DNA of 64,000 bases from Membranihabitans marinus (lineage in GTDB: Bacteria; Bacteroidota; Bacteroidia; Chitinophagales; Saprospiraceae), in contig NZ_JAHVHU010000005.1 in the NCBI RefSeq assembly GCF_019802045.1, forward strand, positions 248,001 to 312,000. The letters run 5' to 3'. The position numbers and the translations under genes were made by a program. Below, in pieces: positions 19,204 to 29,388 of the stretch (position 1 is the stretch's first letter; the number at the start of each line of letters is the position of its first letter). The notes beneath the pieces were generated by a model. The model was not told the origin of the DNA and searched no databases. It worked only from the letters and a program-made list of their open reading frames with translations.

Positions 19204-20427
19204 ATGGTTAGACTAGCAGATTTAAAAAACAAAAAAATAATAGTCGGGATCACGGGCGGCATAGCTGCTTATAAAACCCTGTCATTCATTCGTCTGTTAG
19301 TCCGTTCCGGTGCGCAGGTTCGTGTCATTATGACCCGCTCAGCCAAAGCCTTTATCACACCACTATCCGCAGCCACCCTGAGCAAAAACCCGGTACTACA
19401 GGAGTTAACCTCTGGAGAGGATGAAAGTGCCTGGAATAATCACGTCGAACTGGGATTGTGGGCGGATGCCATGATTATTGCGCCGGCGACCGCTAACACA
19501 CTATCCAAAATGGTTCATGGACATTGCGACAACTTAATGATCGCTACGTATTTGTCTGCCCGGTGTCCCGTACTCGTAGCCCCGGCCATGGATATGGACA
19601 TGTGGGAGCATCCCTCGACACAGCGCAATTTACAGCAACTCAAGCAAGACTTAGTACATATTATTCCCGCTAAACATGGAGAGTTAGCCTCGGGACTTAC
19701 CGGCACCGGTCGCATGGCTGAACCGGAAGAATTATTGGTTGCCATTGAAGAAACCGTTACTACCCCACTTCCGGTCATAGAAAAACTTCACGTGTTGGTG
19801 ACAGCCGGGCCCACCTATGAGGCATTGGATCCGGTTCGATTTATAGGCAATTGGAGTTCAGGAAAAATGGGCATTGCCATTGCAGAACAATTTTATCTAA
19901 GGGGAGCAAAGGTCACTTTAGTTCAGGGGCCGGGACCGTTAAGTGTTCGGTTTTCGGGGATTGACACCATTCGCGTGACCTCGGCCAACGAAATGCATGA
20001 TGCCTGTCAAAAGGTATGGACCGAATGCCAGGTCGGCGTATTTGCAGCTGCCGTCGCCGACTACAAGCCTCGGCAATACCACAAAGAAAAAATAGCTAAA
20101 AAAGAAAGTGACTTCATACTTGAGTTGGATCGTACTCCCGACATTGCAGCCGGACTGGGGGGCACGAAAACCAGTCAGCAATTTATCATCGGCTTTGCAA
20201 TGGAAACAGAAAATGAAATAAATAATGCCCAAAGAAAGTTAAATAAGAAAAACATGGACTTGATCGTGCTCAACTCACTGCGAGATGAACGATCTGGTTT
20301 CGGTACAGATACCAATAAGGTAACCTTTATATCAAAACAAGGCCATGTGGAGGCCAAAAAATTGAAAACAAAAGTTGAAGTTGCCAATGATATTGTAACT
20401 TACGTATCAAACAATGCTCCAATATGA
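19204..20427 (+). CDS. coaBC: Bifunctional CoaBC (Dfp)
   Basis: 407 aa from the ATG at 19204 (MVRLADLKNKKIIVGITGG). The longer open frame runs through the heptamer repeat and is not a plausible N-terminus. The N-terminal CoaC flavoprotein domain has GGIAAYK and APAMDMDMWEHPSTQ. The C-terminal CoaB domain has VTAGPTYEALDPVRFIGNWSSGKMG and AAVADY. Together they condense 4'-phosphopantothenate with Cys and decarboxylate the product in coenzyme A synthesis. The stop overlaps the next gene by 4 bp. Confidence 0.94.
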   Translation: MVRLADLKNKKIIVGITGGIAAYKTLSFIRLLVRSGAQVRVIMTRSAKAFITPLSAATLSKNPVLQELTSGEDESAWNNHVELGLWADAMIIAPATANTLSKMVHGHCDNLMIATYLSARCPVLVAPAMDMDMWEHPSTQRNLQQLKQDLVHIIPAKHGELASGLTGTGRMAEPEELLVAIEETVTTPLPVIEKLHVLVTAGPTYEALDPVRFIGNWSSGKMGIAIAEQFYLRGAKVTLVQGPGPLSVRFSGIDTIRVTSANEMHDACQKVWTECQVGVFAAAVADYKPRQYHKEKIAKKESDFILELDRTPDIAAGLGGTKTSQQFIIGFAMETENEINNAQRKLNKKNMDLIVLNSLRDERSGFGTDTNKVTFISKQGHVEAKKLKTKVEVANDIVTYVSNNAPI

Positions 20428-21335
20428 TTAAAAAAGTGTTCGTAATCGGGTTGTGTTTCTTGTTCATCGTACTTAACACCGTGAATGCACAAGAATTTAA
20501 CGTACGGGTAACGGTCAACTTCCCCACCCTGCAATTAGCTGATCCGGCCGTTTTCAAAACCCTGGAGTCTCAACTCAATGAATTCTTTAACGGGCGAGCC
20601 TGGACGGACCAGGATCTCAACGATTTTGAAAAAATCAAAGGAAACATCAATATAACCATTACCAAAGAAGAATCAGCCACCTCATTCAGTGGTGAAATGG
20701 ATGTCGTAATCAGCCGTCCGGTATACAATAGTGACTATGAGACCACACTCATCAACTACCGAGATAAAAATATTGTTTTTTCTTACGACCCGGCCCGGCC
20801 CATCACCTACTCCGAAAATTCCTTTTCAGATAACCTCTCCGCAACTTTAGCCTTTTATGCTTACTTTATTTTGGGCATGGATGGAGATTCATTTGCGCTG
20901 TATGGCGGCGATCCATACTTTAACAAAGCGCGTGAAATATCCGAAAGAATCCCCGCTTCGATGCAGAGTGAACAAACCGGGTGGGGACGCAAAGGCAACA
21001 GCAGAAACAGATATCGGATGATCAATGAAATTTTTGATCCGACCATGCGTCCCTTCCGAAAAGCATGGTATAATTACCACAGACTGGGCCTCGATGAAAT
21101 GTCAAAGGCGCCGGTAGTCGGCCGTGAAGTCATGCTCGATGCCATGTACAGTCTTCAAAAGGTCAATGACAGCGAGCCGAACTCCATGCTGGTCAATGTC
21201 TTTTTCCTGGCTAAAGCACTGGAACTCAATGAGGTTTTTGCGGTGAGCCCACGAGCCGAAAAAATTGAAGCATTCAATTTAATCCGCAGTATGGATGCAG
21301 CCAATTCTCAGAAATACGATAAATTAGTACGGTAA
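20424..21335 (+). CDS. DUF4835 family exported protein
   Basis: 303 aa. A signal peptide (KKVFVIGLCFLFIVLNTVNAQ) is followed by the DUF4835 fold: EFNVRVTVNFPTLQL, GRAWTDQDLNDFEKI, then DGDSFALYGGDPYFNKA and YNYHRLGLDEM. It is a periplasmic protein restricted to Bacteroidota, with unknown function. The constant linkage to coaBC, rpoZ and bamD suggests an envelope role, but that is inference. It is coupled to coaBC by an ATGA overlap and directly abuts purN. Confidence 0.88.
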   Translation: MIKKVFVIGLCFLFIVLNTVNAQEFNVRVTVNFPTLQLADPAVFKTLESQLNEFFNGRAWTDQDLNDFEKIKGNINITITKEESATSFSGEMDVVISRPVYNSDYETTLINYRDKNIVFSYDPARPITYSENSFSDNLSATLAFYAYFILGMDGDSFALYGGDPYFNKAREISERIPASMQSEQTGWGRKGNSRNRYRMINEIFDPTMRPFRKAWYNYHRLGLDEMSKAPVVGREVMLDAMYSLQKVNDSEPNSMLVNVFFLAKALELNEVFAVSPRAEKIEAFNLIRSMDAANSQKYDKLVR

Positions 21336-21902
21336 ATGAAGCGTTTGGCGATCCTGGCATCAGGTTCTGGGAGTAATGCAGAACAAATCATCCAACAGGT
21401 CCGAGATGATCAGTCGATGGAAGTCACCTGTGTGATATCTAACAGGCCGGAAGCAGGGGTATTGGAACGCGCCCGAAAACACGGAATCCCCATTCAAGTA
21501 TTCAGAAAAAACGTCTGGTCAGATTCAGAAGAAATACTGAATTTCTTCGATAAAAACCACATTGATTTCATTGTCCTTGCTGGCTATCTACAGAAAATAC
21601 CAGATTACCTGATCCAGGCCTATCCAGATCGTATAGTCAATATACATCCGGCTCTTTTGCCAGCCTATGGAGGAAAGGGGATGTACGGCATGCATGTTCA
21701 TCGAGCTGTACACAAAGCCCGCGAGAAATTCAGTGGAATCACCATTCATCTGGTTAATGAATATTACGATCAAGGAGAGATTATATTACAAGCCAAATGT
21801 CCCATCCGACCCGAAGATACACCAGAGGATATCCAACAGCGGGTTCTTGAACTGGAACACCAATACTACCCGTTAGTCGTCAGGTATCTGGCCAGTTTTT
21901 AG
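21336..21902 (+). CDS. purN: Phosphoribosylglycinamide formyltransferase
   Basis: 188 aa. The GAR-binding start LAILASGSGSNAEQI, the catalytic Asn-His pair in VNIHPALLPAYGG and the Asp in EYYDQGEII are all present. It transfers the formyl group from 10-formyl-THF to GAR in purine synthesis. The ATG follows the DUF4835 stop with no gap, so it belongs to the same transcript. In many Bacteroidota recN follows DUF4835; here purN takes that position. Confidence 0.94.
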   Translation: MKRLAILASGSGSNAEQIIQQVRDDQSMEVTCVISNRPEAGVLERARKHGIPIQVFRKNVWSDSEEILNFFDKNHIDFIVLAGYLQKIPDYLIQAYPDRIVNIHPALLPAYGGKGMYGMHVHRAVHKAREKFSGITIHLVNEYYDQGEIILQAKCPIRPEDTPEDIQQRVLELEHQYYPLVVRYLASF

Positions 21903-22018
21903 CCCGCTTTATGCGTCAATCTATTATTACGCATAATGCACAGTGCATCAATTGCTTAATTAGCAAATTTGGACATATTACATAGCCCCATTTTGCGTGA
22001 CGTTTGACTTTTGCGGGG
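21901..22018 (+). repeat. Dispersed element, copy A
   Basis: About 118 bp starting at the purN stop, bounded by CCCGC (21903-21907) and GCGGG (22013-22017). It aligns along its whole length with copy B (46751-46871); shared blocks include CCCGCTTTAT, TCAATCT, GCATAAT, CATCAATT, CATATTACATAGCCC and TTTGCGGG. An internal stem ATGCG/CGCAT encloses the shared TCAATCT. It could be a MITE-like remnant or a structured RNA; no coding capacity. Confidence 0.7.
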
Positions 22019-22151
22019 TAGAGAGGTTGCAGCCATCAAACCCGATTTTGAAGTGGGAAAAATTAAGCGATATTATGCGACCAGGGTCCGTTTCGACAAA
22101 TGTAGTCCTTGGATCAATTCTATTCAAAAAAAGCTGCGACCAAGACGGTGA
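22008..22151 (+). other. Open fragment after copy A, possible gene remnant
   Basis: A 47-codon open stretch without a start codon reads VAAIKPDFEVGKIKRYY, then ATRVRFDKCSPWINS and a basic end. Composition looks protein-like, but I do not recognise a family. It lies between the repeat element and the convergent alanine dehydrogenase gene. It may be what is left of a mobile-element or other gene, or may be chance. Confidence 0.2.
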
Positions 22152-22191
22152 TTTAGAAATCGATCCAACCATCCGGACATCGATTTCATCG

Positions 22192-23391
22192 CTACATTTC
22201 CCGCGGCATCAACAATTCCAACGCAGTATAATTTAATCCAAACTTTGAACTGAGGTATTCATTGGTTACACTTCCTTTGAATAAATATATTCCGTGGGCC
22301 AAGCCTTCACATTCTACGATAAAGCGTTCAATCCCATTGGTTCCCGCTCCCTGCATAAAAATGGGGCTGAGAATATTACTGATCGCGCGGGAGGCCGTTT
22401 TTGGGTAATTCGAAGATATATTTGGAACCGCGTAATGAATGACACCGTGTTTTTCATACACAGGATCCTGGAGTGTAGTCGGTACAGCAGTTTCAAAACA
22501 CCCGCCCTGGTCAATGCTGACATCGACGATAACAGCGCCGTTTTTCATATCCATGACCATATCTTCGCTGACCACCATCGGTGCCCGCCCTTCTGCTGAA
22601 TGAATGGCTCCGATCACGATATCAGCCTCTTTGAGCTGAGCGGCAAGTGTCGTGGGATCCAGGGCCGAGGTAGACATTCTCCGGCCCAAAATATTCTGCA
22701 GGCGCATCAATTTGTATATATTATTGTCCATCACAAAAATTTGTGCACCGAGGCCCGCAGCAGCGCGGATGGCATATTCCGCGACGATCCCGGCACCCAG
22801 AATAACCACTTTTGCCGGAGGAACCCCCGAAATCCCGCCCAAAAGAACACCAGCCCCCCGGGACTGGGCAGTCATCCAATGTGCTCCCTGCAATACAGCG
22901 CCCGTTCCGGCCAGTTCACTCAGAATACGGACAATGGGAAAACTTCCGTTTCGATCCATCATATATTCCATGGCCATACCAATGATTCGCTTTTTGCGCA
23001 TAGCTTCGATCAATTCAAGACTCATAGAACCTACGTGAAGTGGCGATATCAAAATCTGATCGGATTTCATATGATCGATAGCGTCCATCGTAGGAGGAAA
23101 GCATTGAAGAATGATATCAGCCTGATAAAGCTCTTTTTTTGCATAAGCTATATCGGCGCCATTTTCAGTATAATCCCGGTCGGAGTACCCCGCTTTCTCA
23201 CCGGCCTTGCTTTCGATGCAGATTTTATACCCCAGTGCATTCAAAGCTTTTACAGAGGAGGGGATCAAGGGTATTCTGGATTCTTCTTTGGGAGCCAAGG
23301 GCATACCAATAAACCAATTCTTTTTTTTATGAGGCACATCCAGTTTTTCCTCCTGGGTTTGATATTTAGTGTCTACAGCAAAACTCATCAT
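22192..23391 (-). CDS. ald: Alanine dehydrogenase
   Basis: 399 aa of the AlaDH/PNT family. Landmarks: a substrate-binding N-terminus (MPLAPKEESRIPLIP), SPLHVGSMSLELIEAM, the nucleotide-binding VVILGAGIVAEYAIRAA, and VDVSIDQGGCFET with HYAVPNISSNYPKTAS near the active site. It interconverts L-alanine and pyruvate with NAD. It is a Bacteroidota-type enzyme with an N-terminal extension. ATG at 23391 or 23388; the latter overlaps the tsaE stop. A transhydrogenase alpha subunit is excluded by the lack of the membrane partner. Confidence 0.87.
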   Translation of the reverse strand: MMSFAVDTKYQTQEEKLDVPHKKKNWFIGMPLAPKEESRIPLIPSSVKALNALGYKICIESKAGEKAGYSDRDYTENGADIAYAKKELYQADIILQCFPPTMDAIDHMKSDQILISPLHVGSMSLELIEAMRKKRIIGMAMEYMMDRNGSFPIVRILSELAGTGAVLQGAHWMTAQSRGAGVLLGGISGVPPAKVVILGAGIVAEYAIRAAAGLGAQIFVMDNNIYKLMRLQNILGRRMSTSALDPTTLAAQLKEADIVIGAIHSAEGRAPMVVSEDMVMDMKNGAVIVDVSIDQGGCFETAVPTTLQDPVYEKHGVIHYAVPNISSNYPKTASRAISNILSPIFMQGAGTNGIERFIVECEGLAHGIYLFKGSVTNEYLSSKFGLNYTALELLMPREM

Positions 23392-23864
23392 ACTACTCCT
23401 TTAATCCATTGAATTTTTCGGCTTTCATCTCGCATTACTTCAATGCGCAGTGTGGTAACATTCATGTCCTGATAATAATACGTACCACGTGAGGGCCATT
23501 CAATAATGCACAAAGCTTCCCGGTCGAGGTATTCACCAAATCCGATATCTTCCAACTCTTCTTCACGTTCGATTCGGTACAAATCAAAATGATATACGCG
23601 TCCCTCCGGATAGATATATTCATTGACCAGACTAAACGTAGGACTCGTGGCATCTTCGCCTTCCAGGGCTTCCATTATGTGACGAACCATGGTCGTTTTA
23701 CCACTTCCCATGGGGCCTTCCATTAACAAAACAGACGATCGATCAATATGGTGGACAAGGTATTGCGCCCACTCCTTCAGATCCTTTTCCTCAGAGATAA
23801 TCCATTCTTTCAGTACCACGGTTTGTTTATCTTTACAGTCCTGCATCACAGCCGTTTCGTTCAC
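23388..23864 (-). CDS. tsaE: tRNA threonylcarbamoyladenosine ATPase TsaE
   Basis: 158 aa. Walker A is GPMGSGKTT at residues 50-58; then come TSPTFSLVNEY, HFDLYRIEREEEL, GFGEYL and IIEWPSR, the full TsaE/YjeE pattern. It drives the TsaBDE complex that makes t6A37 on ANN-decoding tRNAs. Its stop overlaps the ald start, so the two genes are probably transcribed together. Confidence 0.93.
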   Translation of the reverse strand: MNETAVMQDCKDKQTVVLKEWIISEEKDLKEWAQYLVHHIDRSSVLLMEGPMGSGKTTMVRHIMEALEGEDATSPTFSLVNEYIYPEGRVYHFDLYRIEREEELEDIGFGEYLDREALCIIEWPSRGTYYYQDMNVTTLRIEVMRDESRKIQWIKGVV

Positions 23865-24022
23865 TAATTTTACTGATGTATTGACACCTCCATAACAGGC
23901 ATTCTTTTGTAAATTACTAAAGTTTGGCCGATATTAAATAATTTTCATGAAAATAAGATAATCAGCCCCGTAAAAGAACTCAAATTAATAAGGATGAACT
24001 TCGCACTCTAACCAATAAACCG

Positions 24023-24030
24023 TATCTTTG
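24023..24030 (+). promoter_or_regulatory. TAnnTTTG promoter box of gyrB
   Basis: TATCTTTG fits the Bacteroidota -7 box and ends 26 bases before the gyrB ATG, implying a short leader of about 20 nt. No convincing TTG at -33. Confidence 0.5.
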
Positions 24031-24038
24031 TACGCTGA

Positions 24039-26012
<1,974 letters not shown>

Positions 26013-26113
26013 TTCACATTTTAATCTCACAACGCAGGATATTCATTTGGATATCCCGTTTGATAGAACATATCATTCTACTCGGATACTATAATCAGAG
26101 ACATAGCCACAGG

Positions 26114-26161
26114 AAACTTCGGGATCGATCAGGTTAAGAGCTGCGATCCCAAAGTTTTTTT
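26114..26161 (+). terminator. Intrinsic terminator of gyrB
   Basis: AAACTT-C-GGGATCG (26114-26127) pairs with CGATCCC-A-AAGTTT (26144-26157), with one central mismatch and a 16-nt loop, and runs into a stretch of seven T (26155-26161). It is about 100 bp after the gyrB stop. Of the rest of 26013-26430, only a possible promoter at 26349 was noticed. Confidence 0.8.
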
Positions 26162-26348
26162 AAACCCACGCCCGGTTTTTTAAATTAAAATGTCGTCGCA
26201 GCATATATTAGTCTGAAAATTTCGCCCTTTCCTTGTATCAACTTCACGAAAGATACACCTTACCAGTTGATCTGGCATCGTTGTATTCGACCGCAAAGAA
26301 TAAAATTCCAATAACCACAGGATTATTCTGTAATTCACTTTTTCGAAT

Positions 26349-26356
26349 TATATTTG
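26349..26356 (+). promoter_or_regulatory. Possible -7 box of the sialidase-like gene
   Basis: TATATTTG matches TAnnTTTG and lies 74 bases before the chosen ATG at 26431. No TTG at -33 spacing is visible. It is the only match in the 26162-26430 interval, which otherwise holds no gene. Confidence 0.4.
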
Positions 26357-26430
26357 GTGCTTTAATCAATTTTTCTTGAAATAAAATGGTTTTCATCAAA
26401 AAGGACCTACAAGAATATAAGCTCGACCTT

Positions 26431-27546
26431 ATGAAACAACTGTTTTTTACCTTGTTATTGGGATTATGTTTATTCACTGGATGCACATCATCCAAAAAAG
26501 CTATTTCAATCCTCCCTGGTATTTCACAACCTGGCGACCAAGCCTATTTGCATGGAGAATTGCTTTACCCATTGGACAATCGTCCCACTCCGCAAGTCCA
26601 TGCCTCTACTATCGTAGAGACACCTTCCGGTCTGGTTAGCGCTTTTTTTAGTGGAACGCATGAAAAACATGACGATGTTGGCATCCGCGTATCCCGATTA
26701 GTAGATGGGGAGTGGACCTGGCCCGAGGAAGTAGCCAACGGTGTCGAAAGTGCATCCAAAAGATATCCATGTTGGAATCCGGTACTTTTCCTTCCGGAAA
26801 ACGGTCCCCTAATGCTGTTTTATAAAGTAGGACCCACACCACAAACATGGTGGGGAATGCTGATCACTTCAGAGGATAATGGAAAAACCTGGTCTGATCC
26901 CGTAAAACTGGGGACAGACCCCAAAATCGGTCACCTCTTGGGTCCGGTAAAGAACAAACCGATCCAGTTGGATGATGGTACCATCATCAGTCCTTCCAGC
27001 ATCGAATACAATGGGGAAGACAACGAATTATACTGGCGGGTTCACTTCGAGATCAGTCGTGATCGGGGAAAGACCTGGGAAGTTGTCGGTCCGATTAATG
27101 ATGGAATCGAATTTGATGCCATTCAGCCCAGCATATTGACTTATGAAGGCAACCGAATGCAGATTCTCTGTAGAACACGACAGGATGTTCTTGCCCAGTC
27201 TTGGTCAGAGGATGGTGGAATGACCTGGAGTAAGATGACAGCTACTTCATTACCAAATCCCAATTCAGGAACCGATGCCGTTTCATTAAAGGATGGCCGG
27301 CAATTGTTGATTTACAACCACAGTACCAAAAAAGGACCGGAACCTAAAGGACGGAATATTCTTAACCTGGCAATTTCAAAGATTGGGAAAAAGTGGCATC
27401 CCGTCATGACACTGGAAAATGAACCAATTGAAGCCGGATACGCCTATCCGGCCATCATCCAATCCAACGATGGTCTTGTCCACATCACTTACACTTACAA
27501 TCGAAGATCGGTCAAATATGTGGTCGTAGATCCAAAAAAATTATAG
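26431..27546 (+). CDS. Sialidase-like BNR-repeat lipoprotein
   Basis: 371 aa from the ATG at 26431, which gives a lipoprotein signal (LGLCLFTGC, Cys18). Three Asp-box motifs of the sialidase six-bladed propeller are present: SEDNGKTW (147-154), SRDRGKTW (209-216) and SEDGGMTW (259-266). An Arg-rich active-site environment is suggested by RVHFEISR and CRTRQD. The protein resembles the predicted-neuraminidase group (BNR_2) more than experimentally studied GH33 enzymes, and a classical FRIP motif is not obvious; the substrate may be a glycan other than sialic acid. Convergent with the ceramidase-like gene. Confidence 0.78.
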   Translation: MKQLFFTLLLGLCLFTGCTSSKKAISILPGISQPGDQAYLHGELLYPLDNRPTPQVHASTIVETPSGLVSAFFSGTHEKHDDVGIRVSRLVDGEWTWPEEVANGVESASKRYPCWNPVLFLPENGPLMLFYKVGPTPQTWWGMLITSEDNGKTWSDPVKLGTDPKIGHLLGPVKNKPIQLDDGTIISPSSIEYNGEDNELYWRVHFEISRDRGKTWEVVGPINDGIEFDAIQPSILTYEGNRMQILCRTRQDVLAQSWSEDGGMTWSKMTATSLPNPNSGTDAVSLKDGRQLLIYNHSTKKGPEPKGRNILNLAISKIGKKWHPVMTLENEPIEAGYAYPAIIQSNDGLVHITYTYNRRSVKYVVVDPKKL

Positions 27547-27574
27547 GTACCGTGTAGCTGGACAATACCGGTAT

Positions 27575-29359
27575 TTAATTTTCAGGAATCAATACCACTT
27601 CCCTCAGATCCAGCAATGCATGATCGGTACCAAATTTGGAACCAGGTCGAAAAATGATTTTTTGCTTTCCGGGTACGAGTCGGATAGCACCGATTTTCTT
27701 CATTTTAAAAGTATCCCACGATCCGGACGGCTCGACTTTTGCCGATAAACTATCGTTCTTCACTTCCAACACAAATGACTTTCCTGCTTGGGCATCGGAC
27801 ACTGACCATTCCATCCAGACCTCATAAGTTCCCGCCTTGGATACATTAACCGCCCACTCCACGCGGTCATCCGACCGGAACCACCCGAATGCTTTCCATT
27901 CCGGCATATATTCTATATTTGGTCCGATCCCATGACCACGACGGGCCGGCAGCGTAATTCGGTCGTCGGATCCATGGCCCAACACCAATCCACGTTCTAC
28001 ATCGGGTGGCAACAAGTCGTAGACACCTTGGATCACTTCTTCTTCCACCTCCGGTGACAATGCGGAGGGTTTTTCGTAGCCTTTCATCGACCCCAATGCT
28101 TCGTACCCCCCTTCATCGATCACGCGACGCGAAGCAATGTAACAGGGCATATCATTCGCGTAGGCATTGATCCATACATTGGCGACACCCAGCCGCTCTT
28201 TCAAGCGCAGTCCATAATCCATCACGACCTCGCCCGCCAGGAAAACCATCGAAAATTCTGAACCAAAGTTCCAGACCTGTATGGGATATTCAATCTCCAT
28301 GGGAATATCCTCGCTACGGGCCATTCTACTCAACAACAAATGTGAGTAATTCGCACTTCTGCCCTGCTCCATGGCATCTTTTGCTAATTCCCGGGGATCT
28401 GGTTCATCCGCAAATTTTAGGGTGTGGTATTTCATCTGACCGACCGGCGCTTGCGAAAGCTCCTTCCAATTCTGATTTAGATTCAGTAATCGCTCTACTT
28501 CATCGGCGATGCGCTTACCCTGATTATGGATGTATTCAAAATTCTTTTGTGGATCCGCGGTATTCATCCGGGGGGATGAATTTTGGTCCGCTCCACAGCC
28601 GATGGTCACCATGGCAACCACGTCCGAGTGATTGGCCTCCATCTGTGCTTGGGCTTCGCCCACCCAATCGCCGTGAACCGTATTGTTCTCCGGACCAAAT
28701 GTCACTGCATGACATGCGTAGTTCACCATTAATCCCCGTAGCTTCCCGTCCGGTGAACGCACCTGAAGTACCGGTAATGCATGATCGACCGGGCCATCAG
28801 GGTTAATGCTCAGGCGCCGATTGACCGCAAAATCAACCTCCCCCCAGGATACAGACAGGACCGACAATGCACGGTCAGCGATGGCTGCCCGGGCAACCTG
28901 AACCAGTTTTGGTACCAGATTATTCGCATACATTGCCACCTCTGCCAACTCATCTGGACTTAGGGGTTTATGAAAATGAGATAAAATATTTCCGATCTGA
29001 GGTCCACTGTGCGTGTGGGAAGCACTAATGGCCAACTGGATGTTCTGGATTCCTGTTTCCCGGGCTAGCTCAGAACGTACTTTCTGCGTTACATTCCCCG
29101 GAATACCAAGTAAGTCGACCGTGATGAGTACAGATAATTCCTTGGTCTCGCCCATGGCCAGTGCCTTAGCCCACAGCTTTTGACTTACCCCCTCAAAGGG
29201 CACATCACGGCCTGAATAACCGGTCAATCGGATGGGGATCTCAGGCGTAATATCGATCCGGGCCAAACCGCTGTTGATCAGATTTTGTGTTTGACCAGTT
29301 GACTTTTCAGGCAGGAACAGCATAAGCAGGAAGAAAAGAGGTAATAGTGTAATCTTCAT
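27575..29359 (-). CDS. Neutral ceramidase-like exported protein
   Basis: 594 aa with a signal peptide (LLPLFFLLMLFLPEKSTG). The N-terminal ~420 residues match the neutral/alkaline ceramidase N-domain: SGLARIDITPEIPIRLTGYSG, SASHTHSGP (metal-site His pair) and NYACHAVTFG. The position of the nucleophile motif GDxSPN reads GCGADQNSSPR, so amidase activity on ceramide is doubtful. The last ~110 residues look like a beta-sandwich ligand-binding module (AGTYEVWMEWSVSDA ... HALLDLREVVL). It lies 29 bp downstream of the nucleoside hydrolase gene on the same strand. Confidence 0.8.
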   Translation of the reverse strand: MKITLLPLFFLLMLFLPEKSTGQTQNLINSGLARIDITPEIPIRLTGYSGRDVPFEGVSQKLWAKALAMGETKELSVLITVDLLGIPGNVTQKVRSELARETGIQNIQLAISASHTHSGPQIGNILSHFHKPLSPDELAEVAMYANNLVPKLVQVARAAIADRALSVLSVSWGEVDFAVNRRLSINPDGPVDHALPVLQVRSPDGKLRGLMVNYACHAVTFGPENNTVHGDWVGEAQAQMEANHSDVVAMVTIGCGADQNSSPRMNTADPQKNFEYIHNQGKRIADEVERLLNLNQNWKELSQAPVGQMKYHTLKFADEPDPRELAKDAMEQGRSANYSHLLLSRMARSEDIPMEIEYPIQVWNFGSEFSMVFLAGEVVMDYGLRLKERLGVANVWINAYANDMPCYIASRRVIDEGGYEALGSMKGYEKPSALSPEVEEEVIQGVYDLLPPDVERGLVLGHGSDDRITLPARRGHGIGPNIEYMPEWKAFGWFRSDDRVEWAVNVSKAGTYEVWMEWSVSDAQAGKSFVLEVKNDSLSAKVEPSGSWDTFKMKKIGAIRLVPGKQKIIFRPGSKFGTDHALLDLREVVLIPEN

Positions 29360-29388
29360 GATTGATTTAAGTATTAGTTATTTGGGAT

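Noticed and set aside
22294-23412. Plus-strand ORFs (up to 270 aa) opposite alanine dehydrogenase
   Set aside because: Antisense shadows of a clear enzyme gene; no start context or domain support.
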